Source: DASSUW01 sp963803335 (GTDB taxonomy: Bacteria > Actinomycetota > Thermoleophilia > Solirubrobacterales > Solirubrobacteraceae). From it: a stretch of 64,000 bases of DNA. The position numbers and the translations under genes were made by a program. This document shows, one piece after another, positions 40,504-48,864 of the stretch. The DNA lies in NCBI GenBank assembly GCA_963803335.1, contig CAWDME010000005.1:1-64000 (forward strand). The letters are read 5' to 3'. The notes beneath the pieces are model-generated. The model saw nothing but the letters and a program-made list of their open reading frames with translations, was not told the DNA's origin and searched no databases. How positions within the stretch are numbered: position 1 is the stretch's first letter; each line of letters begins with the position of its first letter.

Positions 40504-41717
40504 GCGCGGAGCCCGGCTCCGGTCCGCCCATCACGGTCGCCAGCCGGCTCGGCGTCGCCCTGCGCGCGGGCGGGATCATCACGCCGATCATCACCGTGCT
40601 GCTGGCGTTCTTCGTCGGCGGCCTCGTCGTCCTGTTCACGGGCCACAACCCGCTCAGCACCTATCGAGCGATCTGGGAAGGCACAGGCCTGAACTGGCCG
40701 TACCTGGCCCTGACCGGCTCCGAGGACGCGACCGTCGCGGCGCTGAACCTGCAGCAGACGCTGATCATCACGACGCCGCTGATCCTCACCGGCCTGGCGG
40801 TGGCGTTCGCGTTCCGCTGCGGCCTGTTCAACATCGGCGGGCAGGGCCAGTACCTCGTCGGCACGTTCGCCGCCGTTTGGGTCGGCTCGTCGTTCGCCGG
40901 GATGCCGGGGCTGCTGCACATCGTCCTCGCGGTCGTGGCGGCGTGCCTAGCCGGCGCGGCCTGGGGCGGGATCGCCGGCGTCCTGCGCGCGACGACGGGC
41001 GCTAACGAGGTCATCACGACGATCATGCTCAACTGGGTCGCGATCTACGGCGGCCTGTTCCTCTTCGGGCTCGGCGGCCCGCTGCAGAGCGACACCGACA
41101 CGTCGGTGCCGGTGTCCAACGACATCGCGCCGGGCGCCAAGTTGCCGGTCTTCTGGGGCGACCCGCAGCTCCAGGGCCTCCACGTCGGGCTCTTTATCTC
41201 GCTGGCGGCGCTGCTCGTGTTCTGGGTGATCCTCAACCGCACGCGAATGGGGTTCGAGGTGCGCGCGGTCGGCTTCAACCCGGAGGCGGCGCGGTCCGCC
41301 GGCATCTCGGTCGGCCGCAACTACTTCCTCGTGATGGCGATCTGCGGCACGTTCGCGGGCCTCGCCGGATCGCTCGACGTCCTGGGCTGGCAGTTCCGGG
41401 TCGCGACGAACGACGTGCAGATCTCCGAGGTCGGGTTCCTGGGCATCGCGGTCGCGCTGCTCGGGCGCAACACGGCGATCGGCACGATGTTCGCGGCGCT
41501 GCTGTGGGCCGCGCTGGTGACCGGCACATCGGTGCGCAACCTCGATCCCGAGGTCTTCGAGCCGGCCTTGGCCGGCAACCTGACGCGGATCATCCAGGGC
41601 CTCGTGGTCCTGTTCGTGAGCGCTGACGTCCTGGTCCTCTACGTGTGGCAGTTGCGGCGCCGGATCCGCGGAAGGCCGGCCTCGCCGGAAGACGCTCCGG
41701 TGCAGGTGGCGGCATGA
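40500..41717 (+). CDS. Nucleoside ABC importer permease (NupB/YufP type)
   Basis: 405 residues, about eight to ten membrane helices, with the family sequence FRCGLFNIGGQGQYL and ANEVITTIMLNWVAIY, and the inner-membrane ABC permease pattern GFNPEAARSAGIS ... GLAGS. GTG start. Overlaps the ATPase stop by 4 nt and the second permease start by 4 nt, showing coupled translation of the importer. Confidence 0.92.
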   Translation: MSAEPGSGPPITVASRLGVALRAGGIITPIITVLLAFFVGGLVVLFTGHNPLSTYRAIWEGTGLNWPYLALTGSEDATVAALNLQQTLIITTPLILTGLAVAFAFRCGLFNIGGQGQYLVGTFAAVWVGSSFAGMPGLLHIVLAVVAACLAGAAWGGIAGVLRATTGANEVITTIMLNWVAIYGGLFLFGLGGPLQSDTDTSVPVSNDIAPGAKLPVFWGDPQLQGLHVGLFISLAALLVFWVILNRTRMGFEVRAVGFNPEAARSAGISVGRNYFLVMAICGTFAGLAGSLDVLGWQFRVATNDVQISEVGFLGIAVALLGRNTAIGTMFAALLWAALVTGTSVRNLDPEVFEPALAGNLTRIIQGLVVLFVSADVLVLYVWQLRRRIRGRPASPEDAPVQVAA

Positions 41718-42940
41718 GCGCGCAGGTCGCCGAACCGCGCCCGGCGCCGCCCTCGGAGCGGCGCGAAGGCGGCGGGTGGATGACGCCCGCGCGCGTGGGC
41801 TGGGCCGGTGTCGCACTCGGCTTCCTCGCGCTGTTCGTCGCTGTCCCGCCGGCGCTGATCCGCTCGCCGGTGCCGACGATCATCCTCGGTGCGGCCGGGG
41901 TCGCCGCCGGCGGCTGGGCGCTGCGCGGCGGGGAGAAGCGGCTCGGCTGGGGCGCGATCGTGTCCGCCGTCGCCGGCGTCGCGATCGGCTGGGGTGCGAC
42001 GAAGTCGGGCGAGGGAAACCTCAAGAACGTCGTCGCCTGGTCGGCGCTGTTCGCGGCAATGCTCCGCTACGCGACCCCGCTGCTGTTCGCCGCGCTCGGC
42101 GGCGTGATGTCCGAGCGCAGCGGCGTCATCAACATCGGGCTCGAGGGCATGATGCTGATGGGCGCCTTCTTCGGCGTCTGGGGCGCCGACATCACCGGCT
42201 CGTGGGTGCTGGGCCTGGTCATCGCCATGGCGTCCGGCGTGCTGCTCGCGCTCATCCATGCCGTGTTCGCGATCACGCTGCGGGCCGACCAGATCGTTTC
42301 CGGGTTCTCGATGAACCTGCTCGCGCTCGGCATCACGGGCTACTTCTACATCAGCCACTACGGCGAGCAGGGCACGCCGGACAACATCCCGCGCACGCCC
42401 GACGTCAGCCTCCCGGGGATCAAGGACATCCCGTTCTTCGGGGACGTCTTCGGCCAGCTCAACGTGCTGATCTGGCTCGGGCTGCTGACGGTGCTGCTGC
42501 TGTGGATCCTGCTGTTCCGAACGGCGACCGGGTTGCGCATCCGCTCGGTCGGCGAAAACCCGCTCGCCGCCGAGACGGCCGGCCTCTCGCCGGTGCGGAT
42601 CCGCTATCGCGCGGTCGCGGCGTCGGGGGCGCTCGCCGCGGCCGGCGGCGCCTACCTCTCGATCGGCTTCGTCGGCTCGTTCACCGAGAACATGACGGCG
42701 GGCAAGGGCTTCATCGGGCTGGCGGTCATGATCTGCGGCCGCTGGATGCCGCAGGGCGCCCTGATCTTCGCGCTGCTATTCGGCTTCTTCACCGCGCTCG
42801 CCACGCGCCTGCCGACCTTCTCGCCGTCGGCGGCGACGCTCTTCCAGGCGCTCCCGTACGTGATCACGCTGATCACCGTCGCCGGCCTCGTCGGCCGCTC
42901 GATTCCGCCCGCCGCGGACGGCCGCCCGCTCGACCGCTGA
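41714..42940 (+). CDS. Nucleoside ABC importer permease (NupC/YufQ type)
   Basis: 408 residues. An N-terminal extension with three or four extra helices precedes the core permease domain beginning around YATPLLFAALGGVMSERSGVINIGLEGMMLMGAFFGV, the family signature (quoted here by its key segments SGVINIGLEG and GAFFGV). The ENPLAAETAGL motif contacts the ATPase. It pairs with the preceding permease as a heterodimer. It is the last gene of the salvage/import operon, 31 nt before a separate lipoprotein gene. Confidence 0.92.
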   Translation: MSAQVAEPRPAPPSERREGGGWMTPARVGWAGVALGFLALFVAVPPALIRSPVPTIILGAAGVAAGGWALRGGEKRLGWGAIVSAVAGVAIGWGATKSGEGNLKNVVAWSALFAAMLRYATPLLFAALGGVMSERSGVINIGLEGMMLMGAFFGVWGADITGSWVLGLVIAMASGVLLALIHAVFAITLRADQIVSGFSMNLLALGITGYFYISHYGEQGTPDNIPRTPDVSLPGIKDIPFFGDVFGQLNVLIWLGLLTVLLLWILLFRTATGLRIRSVGENPLAAETAGLSPVRIRYRAVAASGALAAAGGAYLSIGFVGSFTENMTAGKGFIGLAVMICGRWMPQGALIFALLFGFFTALATRLPTFSPSAATLFQALPYVITLITVAGLVGRSIPPAADGRPLDR

Positions 42941-42971
42941 CGCCGCGCCCGCCGCCTGGCATCATCGGTAC

Positions 42972-43508
42972 ATGCGCCGCCCGGCCTGGCTCATCCCGCT
43001 GCTTGCCGTGGGGCTCGGCGGCTGCGGCGGCATGAGCGACAAGGAGCGCTTCGCCCTGCGCACGCCGGGGACCGACAAGACGATCGTGCGCGAGATCGCC
43101 GGCAGCGAGAGGATCCGCACCGGCAAGCCGACGAAGTCGGAGATCGCGGTGATCCGGGGCTGGGCCGACGCGCTGCGCGCGGGCCACGTGGCTGCCGCCG
43201 CGCAGTTCTTCGCGGTCCCGGTGCTGGTCGCCGACGGCGTCAACCCGCTGCACTCGCTCCAGAAGCGCGTGGACGTCGTGACGTTCAACCGGGCCCTCCC
43301 GTGCGGGGCCAAGCTCGTCCAGACGCAGCGCGGCGAGAGCTCGTTCGTGATCGCGACGTTCAAGCTCACCGAGCGCCCGGGCCCCGGCGAGTGCGGCACC
43401 TCGGTCGGCAACTCCAACTACACCGCGTTCCTGATCGAGCGGCGCCGCATCGTCCAGTGGCGCAGTGCGCTCCCGCCGAAGCCGTCGAGCAGCAGCAGCT
43501 CCGGCTGA
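42972..43508 (+). CDS. Putative lipoprotein, unknown
   Basis: 178 residues with an N-terminal signal peptide and a lipobox-like LGGC near residues 15-18. A conserved-looking body follows with one later cysteine pair (near PCGAK and GECGT) and a serine-rich end. Not recognised. It follows the permease by 31 nt and ends one base from the convergent tRNA gene. It could be an accessory to the nucleoside importer but nothing in the sequence shows this. Confidence 0.6.
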   Translation: MRRPAWLIPLLAVGLGGCGGMSDKERFALRTPGTDKTIVREIAGSERIRTGKPTKSEIAVIRGWADALRAGHVAAAAQFFAVPVLVADGVNPLHSLQKRVDVVTFNRALPCGAKLVQTQRGESSFVIATFKLTERPGPGECGTSVGNSNYTAFLIERRRIVQWRSALPPKPSSSSSSG

Positions 43509-43509
43509 G

Positions 43510-43582
43510 AGCCGGAGAGGGGACTCGAACCCCTGGCCTAGCGCTTACAAGGCGCTTGCTCTACCAACTGAGCTACTCCGGC
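43510..43582 (-). tRNA. tRNA-Thr (anticodon UGU)
   Basis: Read on the minus strand: acceptor GCCGGAG/CTCCGGC (7 bp), D-arm GCTC...GAGC, anticodon stem AGCGC/GCGCT with loop CTTGTAA giving anticodon TGT, T-arm AGGGG-TTCGAGT-CCCCT. Discriminator base U; the CCA end is not encoded. All canonical positions (T33, purine 37, TTC) are present. Confidence 0.96.
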
Positions 43583-43595
43583 GGAGGAATCGAGT

Positions 43596-44009
43596 CTAGG
43601 GCTCGAGCAGGTCGCGCAGGCGCTCGAGATCGCGTTGCACATTGCGCCGGACGAGCGGGGCGAGGAGGCGCGGGCCGCCGCCGCGGACGTGGTTGCTGAC
43701 GTCCGTGCCGCCGCCGGGCGCGGGCTCGAAGCGGTAGGTGATGTGCATGGGGAACGGCGCCTTGACCGAGCGCATGTCGAGCTGGGTGGCGTCGAGCGCG
43801 AGCACCTCGTTGACGTACTCGACGCGGCGGCGCAGGAAGTAGGCGACGCGGCGGACCCGGCTGCCGACGCGCACGGGCTGCTCGTCGAGCAACTCGGCCT
43901 CGCGCAGGCCGCCGATCCACTGGGGGTCGTTGGCCGGGTCGGTCATGTAGGCGGCGACCGCCGCCGGATCGCGGTCGATGTGGACGCGGGCGGTGATGTC
44001 GACGCTCAT
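43596..44009 (-). CDS. SRPBCC (polyketide cyclase/START-like) protein
   Basis: 137 residues. A START-like helix-grip fold is suggested by the N-terminal ITARVHIDRDPAAVAAYMTDPANDPQWIGGL pattern (key segments VHIDRDPAAV and PQWIGG), alternating beta strands and a long C-terminal helix. The ATG at 44009 is chosen as it precedes the fold and overlaps the upstream SRPBCC stop by 4 nt; the upstream frame is not protein-like. Ligand unknown. It is the third gene of an arsR-led operon. Confidence 0.78.
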   Translation of the reverse strand: MSVDITARVHIDRDPAAVAAYMTDPANDPQWIGGLREAELLDEQPVRVGSRVRRVAYFLRRRVEYVNEVLALDATQLDMRSVKAPFPMHITYRFEPAPGGGTDVSNHVRGGGPRLLAPLVRRNVQRDLERLRDLLEP

Positions 44010-44416
44010 GATCCCTCCAGGACGGCAGCGAGAACGGGCAGGTAGCGCGACCAGCCCTCGGCGTGCATCTGGCGCATGGCGGCATCGAGGCCGCGATGGG
44101 TGAGGCGGACATGGGTGACGCCGTCGCGCTCGTCGAGATCGACCTCGACCGTCGAAGCACCCGGCGCGACGGGCAGCGCGCCGCTCTCCCAACCCCACGT
44201 GAAGACGACGCGACGGCCCGGGACGAGCTCCAGGTAGCGGCCGCTGCAGAACTCGCCTTCCATCAGCTCGAACCGGAACTGGCCGCCGGGCCGCGGCTCG
44301 AGCATGGCGCGGATGCCGATCCAGCGCACGAGCTGCGCCGGGTCGGTGAACATCGCGTAGACCGCGTCGGCACTCGCCCGGACGGCGATCTCGCTGACGA
44401 CCCCGTCGTCATCCAT
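44006..44416 (-). CDS. SRPBCC/AHSA1-like protein
   Basis: 136 residues of the Activator-of-Hsp90-ATPase-1-like family, shown by VRASADAVYAMFTDPAQLVRWIG, PRPGGQFRFEL and VVFTWGW. Such genes very often follow an ArsR regulator in actinobacteria, as here. Overlaps the arsR stop by 8 nt and the next gene by 4 nt. Confidence 0.85.
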   Translation of the reverse strand: MDDDGVVSEIAVRASADAVYAMFTDPAQLVRWIGIRAMLEPRPGGQFRFELMEGEFCSGRYLELVPGRRVVFTWGWESGALPVAPGASTVEVDLDERDGVTHVRLTHRGLDAAMRQMHAEGWSRYLPVLAAVLEGS

Positions 44417-44705
44417 CGCGTTCGAGCTCGTCGCGCATGCGCGCGAGCCGCTCGCCCCAGAAGGCCTCGAGCGCGCTGCGGAGCTCGGCGACGCGCTCGG
44501 GATCGGCGCGGTAGAAGCGCTGGTTGCCGGCGCTGCGCACGCGCACGAGCCCGGCTTCGCGCAGTACGCGGAGGTGCTGGGACGTGGCGGGCTTGCTGAG
44601 GGCGCTGAACGCGGCGATCTCGCTCGCCGTCCGCTCGCGGTCCCAGACCAGCTCGAGCATCCCGCGGCGGCGGCGGTTGGCGATCGCGCGCAGAGCCTGC
44701 TCCAC
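44409..44705 (-). CDS. ArsR-family transcriptional regulator
   Basis: 98-residue winged helix (ASEIAAFSALSKPATSQHLRVLREAGLVRVR, key HTH segment KPATSQHLRVL). No cysteine metal site is seen, so it is probably of the non-metal SdpR-like group typically paired with AHSA1 genes. GTG start. TAAATT (44714-44719, reverse strand) lies 8 nt upstream inside a dyad operator, consistent with autorepression of a leaderless operon. Confidence 0.88.
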   Translation of the reverse strand: MEQALRAIANRRRRGMLELVWDRERTASEIAAFSALSKPATSQHLRVLREAGLVRVRSAGNQRFYRADPERVAELRSALEAFWGERLARMRDELERDG

Positions 44706-44710
44706 GGCGA

Positions 44711-44736
44711 GCTAATTTAGCAGTTGCTGAATCAGC
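44711..44736 (-). promoter_or_regulatory. ArsR operator overlapping the -10 box
   Basis: Two perfect 11-bp palindromes, GCTAATTTAGC (44711-44721) and GCTGAATCAGC (44726-44736), also form a central dyad TTTAGCA-G-TTGCTGAA. This matches the AGCA-n-TGCT pattern seen for ArsR regulators of AHSA1 operons and covers the -10 of the operon. Confidence 0.6.
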
Positions 44737-44896
44737 TCACGTGCCGGCCCACGGGCAGGCGGCCGCGCAGCTGCGCGGCGCGGCAGGCGCGCCCGGGCTC
44801 GCCGGCGAGATCGACCGGCCGGAACTCGGCGGCGATCGCCAGCAGCATGTCGCCCGGAGGCGGGCACGAGTCGGCTTGCGCGAGACGCTCGAACAA
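44732..44896 (-). CDS. Possible short gene or remnant of a transglutaminase-like (SirB1) protein
   Basis: A 54-codon frame from TTG 44896 reads MFERLAQADSCPPPGDMLL then AIAAEFRPVDLAG. The segment AIAAEFRPVDL looks like the start of actinobacterial SirB1/transglutaminase-like proteins, but the body is missing. It is either a decayed 5' end or chance. An in-frame stop lies just upstream. Confidence 0.25.
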   Translation of the reverse strand: MFERLAQADSCPPPGDMLLAIAAEFRPVDLAGEPGRACRAAQLRGRLPVGRHVS

Positions 44897-44923
44897 TTCC
44901 GACCGAAAGTATCAGGATTCGAG

Positions 44924-44937
44924 TTAGGGTGCCCTAA
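44924..44937. promoter_or_regulatory. Palindrome TTAGGG-TG-CCCTAA
   Basis: Six-bp perfect arms around TG. It resembles the TTAGG...CCTAA ends of DtxR/IdeR iron boxes but is shorter than the 19-bp consensus. It lies 27 nt before the possible short gene (start 44896). Confidence 0.3.
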
Positions 44938-44952
44938 GATGCGGGCTCCCGG

Positions 44953-45144
44953 TCAGCCCAGATAGCTGTGCTTGCGCCGCTCGGCCTCGATGGCCGCGGC
45001 CCGCCGCTCGGGCGTCCACTCGTTCTCGCGCTCACGCCGAAACGCGGCCTCGACGCGCCGCTCGGCGCGCGCCGCGCGCCGCTCCGGGGCAGGCAACGTC
45101 CACTCGCGCACGACCGCCACCGGCGTGCGGTGCCTGTGCCACAT
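44953..45144 (-). CDS. Small Arg/Glu-rich protein, unknown
   Basis: 63 residues beginning MWHRHRTPVAVVREWTLP, then a helix rich in Arg, Ala and Glu with a WTPERRA repeat-like segment and a YLG end. Not recognised. Frame composition (third-position GC, charged amphipathic helix) looks coding more than its overlapping alternatives, but it is short and the support is modest. Confidence 0.4.
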   Translation of the reverse strand: MWHRHRTPVAVVREWTLPAPERRAARAERRVEAAFRRERENEWTPERRAAAIEAERRKHSYLG

Positions 45145-45212
45145 GTCACGAACGGTACGCCCGCTGCGCTTAAGCGGTCAAGCTGGCGCGTTCAGGCACC
45201 GATAGAACGGTT

Positions 45213-47501
45213 GTGATCGCCCCGCAAATGCCGGCGCAGGAGGGCGGCACTGCGCTGGACGCTCTCATCGATGCTGCCGCAGGCATTCTCGCCGCGGACT
45301 CACTCGAGGACACCCTCGGGCGGATCTCGCATCACTTGCAGGCGCTCTTGCCGTACGACGACCTGACCGTCTACGAGGTCGATGCCCAGGGCACCGGGCT
45401 GCGACCCGTGTTCGCGCTCGGCATCTGGGTCGAGCAGATCATGGCCGAGACGCTGTCGGTCGATCAGGGCACCACGGGCTGGGTGGTGCGCAACCGCCGC
45501 ACGCGGAACGTGGCGAATACCCGCTACGACGACATCAGCACGGTCGTCCCCGGCACCGACTTCGACGACGAGGCGTTTGTGTGCGTGCCGATGCTCGCTC
45601 ACGATCGTGTCGTCGGCACGCTCAACGTCTACCGCGTCGGCGCCGACCGAGCGTTCACCGACGCTGAGGTCGCGCTCGTCGAGCGCTTCGCCACGATGGC
45701 CGCGCTGGCGTACGAGGCGGCCCGCCAGCGCGAGCACCTGCGCCACCAGGCCGCCCACGACGGCCTCACCGGGCTGCTCAACCACCGTGGCGCCCAGGAG
45801 CGGCTGCGGCGCGAGGTCGAAGCGGCCACTGCGAGCAGCAAGCCGCTCAGCGTCGTGGTCGTCGACCTCGATCACTTCAAGCGCATCAACGACTCGCTCG
45901 GACACGCCGAGGGCGACAAGGCGCTCGCCGCGGCCGCCGCCAAGCTGCGATCCGTCGTCCGCGAGGGCGACGCGGTCGGCCGGCTCGGCGGCGAGGAGTT
46001 CGTGCTGATCCTCCCCGGCGTCGCGGGCGAGGCCGCCGGCGAGGCGGCCGAGCGGGCCCGCACCGCGCTCGGCGACGTCTTCGTCGGCCGCCGCCGGTTG
46101 GAATCCTCCGCCGGCGTCGCGACCTTCCCGGAGGACGCGCAGGAGGCCCCGCAGCTGCTCGAGCGCGCCGATGCCGCGCTGTACGCCGCCAAGCACGCCG
46201 GCCGCCGCCAGACCCGCCGCTACGAGCGCAACCTCGCCGCCCGGCCGTCGCTCGCCGACGAGCGCGGCGAGATCGAGGCGCTGCTGCGCCGCGGCCTGAA
46301 CGCGATCCGCCCCGTCTTCCAGCCCGTGCTCGAGCTCGCGACGGGCCGCGTCTGCGGCTACGAGGCGCTCGCCCGCGTCGAGGGCGACACGGTCCGCCGC
46401 CCCGACCAGTGGTTCTCGCAGGCGCACCGCGCCGGCCTCGGCGCCGAGCTCGAGGCGCTCGCGCTGCGCGCCGCGCTCGCCGTGCCCGATCGGCCCGCCG
46501 GGACGTTCCTGGCGCTCAACGTCAGCCCGGGCGCGCTGCTCGCGCCGCCGGTGGCCGACGCACTGCCGGCGGACCTCTCGGATTTCGTGATCGAGCTCAC
46601 CGAGCACGAGCTGTTCACCGCCGACCCGGCCCTCGAGCATCGCCTGCAGGAGCTGCGCGCGCGCGGCGCCCGCGTGGCGCTCGACGACGCCGGCGCGGGC
46701 TACGCCGGCCTGCAGCAGTTGATCCACGTCGCGCCCGACATCCTCAAGATCGACCGCTCGCTCGTGCACGGCGCCCACAGCGACAGCTCACGCTACGCGC
46801 TGCTCGAGGCGCTCGTCTCGTTCGCCGGCACCACCGGCGCGGCCGTCTGCGGCGAGGGCGTGGAGGACCTCGCCGACCTGCGGGCGCTCGCCGACCTCGA
46901 CGCCACGTACGCGCAGGGCTACGCGCTCGCGCGCCCCGCCGAGCCGTGGGCGCCGCTGAGCTCGGAGGTCGCCGCCACGTCAGAGATGCGGGCCGGCGTC
47001 CGCGTCGTCAGCGACGCGGTCAGCGGAGGCGCCGTGTGGGCGCGGACCCTCGCCGAGCTCGGCGACGACCTCGCCGACGTGACGGACACCCAGCAGCTCG
47101 CCAGCGTCGGCCGGCGCGCCGCGCGCCTGCTCGCCGCCCAGGACGTCTCGCTGATGTGGGTCGTCGACGGCTACCTCGAGCTGCTGTCCGACAATGTCGA
47201 CGCCCCGGGCGAACGCTGGAGCCTGTCCGGGTATCCGGCCACCGAGCGGCTGCTCGACGAGCACGTCGCCGGCCAGGTGATCGTGGGCGACAGCCAGAGC
47301 GACCCGACCGAGCTCGCCGAGCTCGAGCGCCTCGGCTACGGCGCGGTGCTGATGGTGCCGGTGCGGGTCGGCTCCGGTCAGCGGGCGCTCGTCGAGGTCT
47401 ATCGCGAGCACCCGCAGGCGTTCACGAGCGCGGAGGTTGATCGCGCGCGGGTGGTGGCGCAGCAGTTCGGGCCCGTCCTGGCCCGTCTCGCCACCACGTG
47501 A
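45213..47501 (+). CDS. GAF-GGDEF-EAL-GAF cyclic-di-GMP signalling protein
   Basis: 762 residues. An N-terminal GAF domain (about 15-165) is followed by GGDEF (about 175-335) with an intact active site written GGEEF and an inhibitory I-site R-E-G-D exactly five residues before it, EAL (about 345-590) with YEALAR, LNVSPG, ELTEHE, LDDAGAGYAG, KIDRSL and EGVED, so all main catalytic residues are present, and a second GAF domain (about 605-760). It could both make and degrade c-di-GMP. It has no membrane segment, so it is cytoplasmic. GTG start. The 3' end overlaps the convergent epimerase gene by 80 nt. Confidence 0.9.
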   Translation: MIAPQMPAQEGGTALDALIDAAAGILAADSLEDTLGRISHHLQALLPYDDLTVYEVDAQGTGLRPVFALGIWVEQIMAETLSVDQGTTGWVVRNRRTRNVANTRYDDISTVVPGTDFDDEAFVCVPMLAHDRVVGTLNVYRVGADRAFTDAEVALVERFATMAALAYEAARQREHLRHQAAHDGLTGLLNHRGAQERLRREVEAATASSKPLSVVVVDLDHFKRINDSLGHAEGDKALAAAAAKLRSVVREGDAVGRLGGEEFVLILPGVAGEAAGEAAERARTALGDVFVGRRRLESSAGVATFPEDAQEAPQLLERADAALYAAKHAGRRQTRRYERNLAARPSLADERGEIEALLRRGLNAIRPVFQPVLELATGRVCGYEALARVEGDTVRRPDQWFSQAHRAGLGAELEALALRAALAVPDRPAGTFLALNVSPGALLAPPVADALPADLSDFVIELTEHELFTADPALEHRLQELRARGARVALDDAGAGYAGLQQLIHVAPDILKIDRSLVHGAHSDSSRYALLEALVSFAGTTGAAVCGEGVEDLADLRALADLDATYAQGYALARPAEPWAPLSSEVAATSEMRAGVRVVSDAVSGGAVWARTLAELGDDLADVTDTQQLASVGRRAARLLAAQDVSLMWVVDGYLELLSDNVDAPGERWSLSGYPATERLLDEHVAGQVIVGDSQSDPTELAELERLGYGAVLMVPVRVGSGQRALVEVYREHPQAFTSAEVDRARVVAQQFGPVLARLATT

Positions 47502-48327
47502 GCGTGTCCCGGACCGTCTGCTCGAGCGGGATCTCCGGCTCCCAGCCGGTCGCCATCCGCAGCCGCTCGTAGGACCCGCGCAGCTCCATCACCTCGTGCG
47601 GGCGGGCCTGCGCCCCGTCGGCCTCGCATCCGAGCATCGCGACGAGCTCGGCGGTCGCGGTCGCGCGGCCGGAGCAGACGTTGAAGATCCCGCCCTCGCC
47701 GCGCTCCGCGAGCAGCCGGTAGGCGCGGACCACGTCGCGCACGTCGGTGTAGTCGCGCCGCGTGGCGGGGTTCCCGGTGACGATCCGCTCGGCGCCGTCC
47801 GCCGCCTGACGTGCGAAGGAGGAGATCGCGAACGTCGGGCCCTGGCCGGGGCCCGCGTGGTTGAACGCGCGCACCCGGACCACCCGCAGGCCGTGTGCGT
47901 CGGCGTAGAAGCCGGCCAGCAGGTCCGCCGCCGCCTTCGAGACCGAGTACGGGTTCTGCGGGCGCAGCGGCGCCGGCTCCTCGATCGGGAGCTGCTCCGG
48001 CGTGCCGTAGATCTCGCCCGAGGCGATCGCCACAACGAGGGCGCCGGGCGCCTCGGTCCGCACCGCCTCGAGCACGTTGAGTGTCATCGCGACGTTGTCG
48101 CGCAGCGTCCCGCCGGGATCGCGCCACGACTCGCCGACGTGGGCACGCGCCGCGAGGTGGTAGACGACTTCGGGCCGCGCGGCGCCGATCGCTGCGCGCG
48201 TGGCGCCCGCGTCGCGCAGGTCGCAGGTCGCCCGTGCCAGCGCGATCACCTCGTCGCCGGCCGCCGTGCACGCCTCCACCAGGTAGCCACCGGCGAAGCC
48301 CGCGGCGCCGGTGACGACGGTCCGCAC
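47422..48327 (-). CDS. NAD(P)-dependent sugar epimerase/dehydratase, GDP-mannose pathway type
   Basis: 301-residue extended short-chain dehydrogenase: TGAAGFAGGYL cofactor loop, YHLAARAHVGES, SGEIYG and catalytic NPYSVSK (Tyr and Lys). The sequence style (PQNPYSVSKAAAD, RAFNHAGPGQGP) is that of GDP-6-deoxy-D-lyxo-4-hexulose reductase/GDP-mannose dehydratase relatives, so GDP-rhamnose or a related deoxysugar is a plausible product. The Pro/Arg-rich tail of about 20 residues overlaps the GGDEF gene. Confidence 0.82.
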   Translation of the reverse strand: MRTVVTGAAGFAGGYLVEACTAAGDEVIALARATCDLRDAGATRAAIGAARPEVVYHLAARAHVGESWRDPGGTLRDNVAMTLNVLEAVRTEAPGALVVAIASGEIYGTPEQLPIEEPAPLRPQNPYSVSKAAADLLAGFYADAHGLRVVRVRAFNHAGPGQGPTFAISSFARQAADGAERIVTGNPATRRDYTDVRDVVRAYRLLAERGEGGIFNVCSGRATATAELVAMLGCEADGAQARPHEVMELRGSYERLRMATGWEPEIPLEQTVRDTLTWWRDGPGRARTAAPPPARDQPPRS

Positions 48328-48329
48328 CC

Positions 48330-48821
48330 TCAGCGCGTGGCGACGAGGTGCGCGGCGGAGCCGTGGCCGTTGGAGGCCACTGCCTCGTCGCTGACCGGTT
48401 GCAGCTCAGCCGGCCCGTTCAGGCGCCGCTCGAGCTCGCCGAGCAGGAAGCCGAACAGCAGGTGGCGCCAGACCGACTGAGCGAACGCGCGGCCGCTGCG
48501 TGCCAGCTCCGGCTCCACCAAGAACATCGCCGGCCACGTCGCGACGTGCTCCGCCAGGCCCGCGAGCGGCCCGCGCAGCACCGGGGGGACGCGCAGGCGG
48601 GGTGCGACATTGGCGTACACCGCGCCGAACAGCGCGCCGTTGCCGAGGTGCAGCATCGTGCCCAGCTCATACCCGCCGCCGGCGAGCCGGGCGAGCAGCG
48701 CGGGATCGTCGTAGCCGCAGCGAAAGACGCGCTGGTCGAGCGACTGCTGCGCATGCCAGACCGCGGCGGCCGCACCCCCCGCGAGCGCGCCGCGGAGTGT
48801 GCGACTGCGGTCAAAGGCCAT
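48330..48821 (-). CDS. Conserved membrane-associated protein, unknown
   Basis: 163 residues. Glycine/alanine-rich hydrophobic segments (GALAGGAAAAVWHA, GNGALFGAVYANV, LAGLAEHVATWPAMFL, LLFGFLLGELE) suggest three or four membrane helices. The ATG at 48821 is preferred over 48908 because upstream codons overlap the divergent acyltransferase gene. Two nucleotides separate it from the epimerase gene downstream, so they are probably co-transcribed. Function not recognised. Confidence 0.68.
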   Translation of the reverse strand: MAFDRSRTLRGALAGGAAAAVWHAQQSLDQRVFRCGYDDPALLARLAGGGYELGTMLHLGNGALFGAVYANVAPRLRVPPVLRGPLAGLAEHVATWPAMFLVEPELARSGRAFAQSVWRHLLFGFLLGELERRLNGPAELQPVSDEAVASNGHGSAAHLVATR

Positions 48822-48864
48822 CAAGCCACTGTAACGAGCGTCCGCGGCGCGGGTACCGCTGTCA

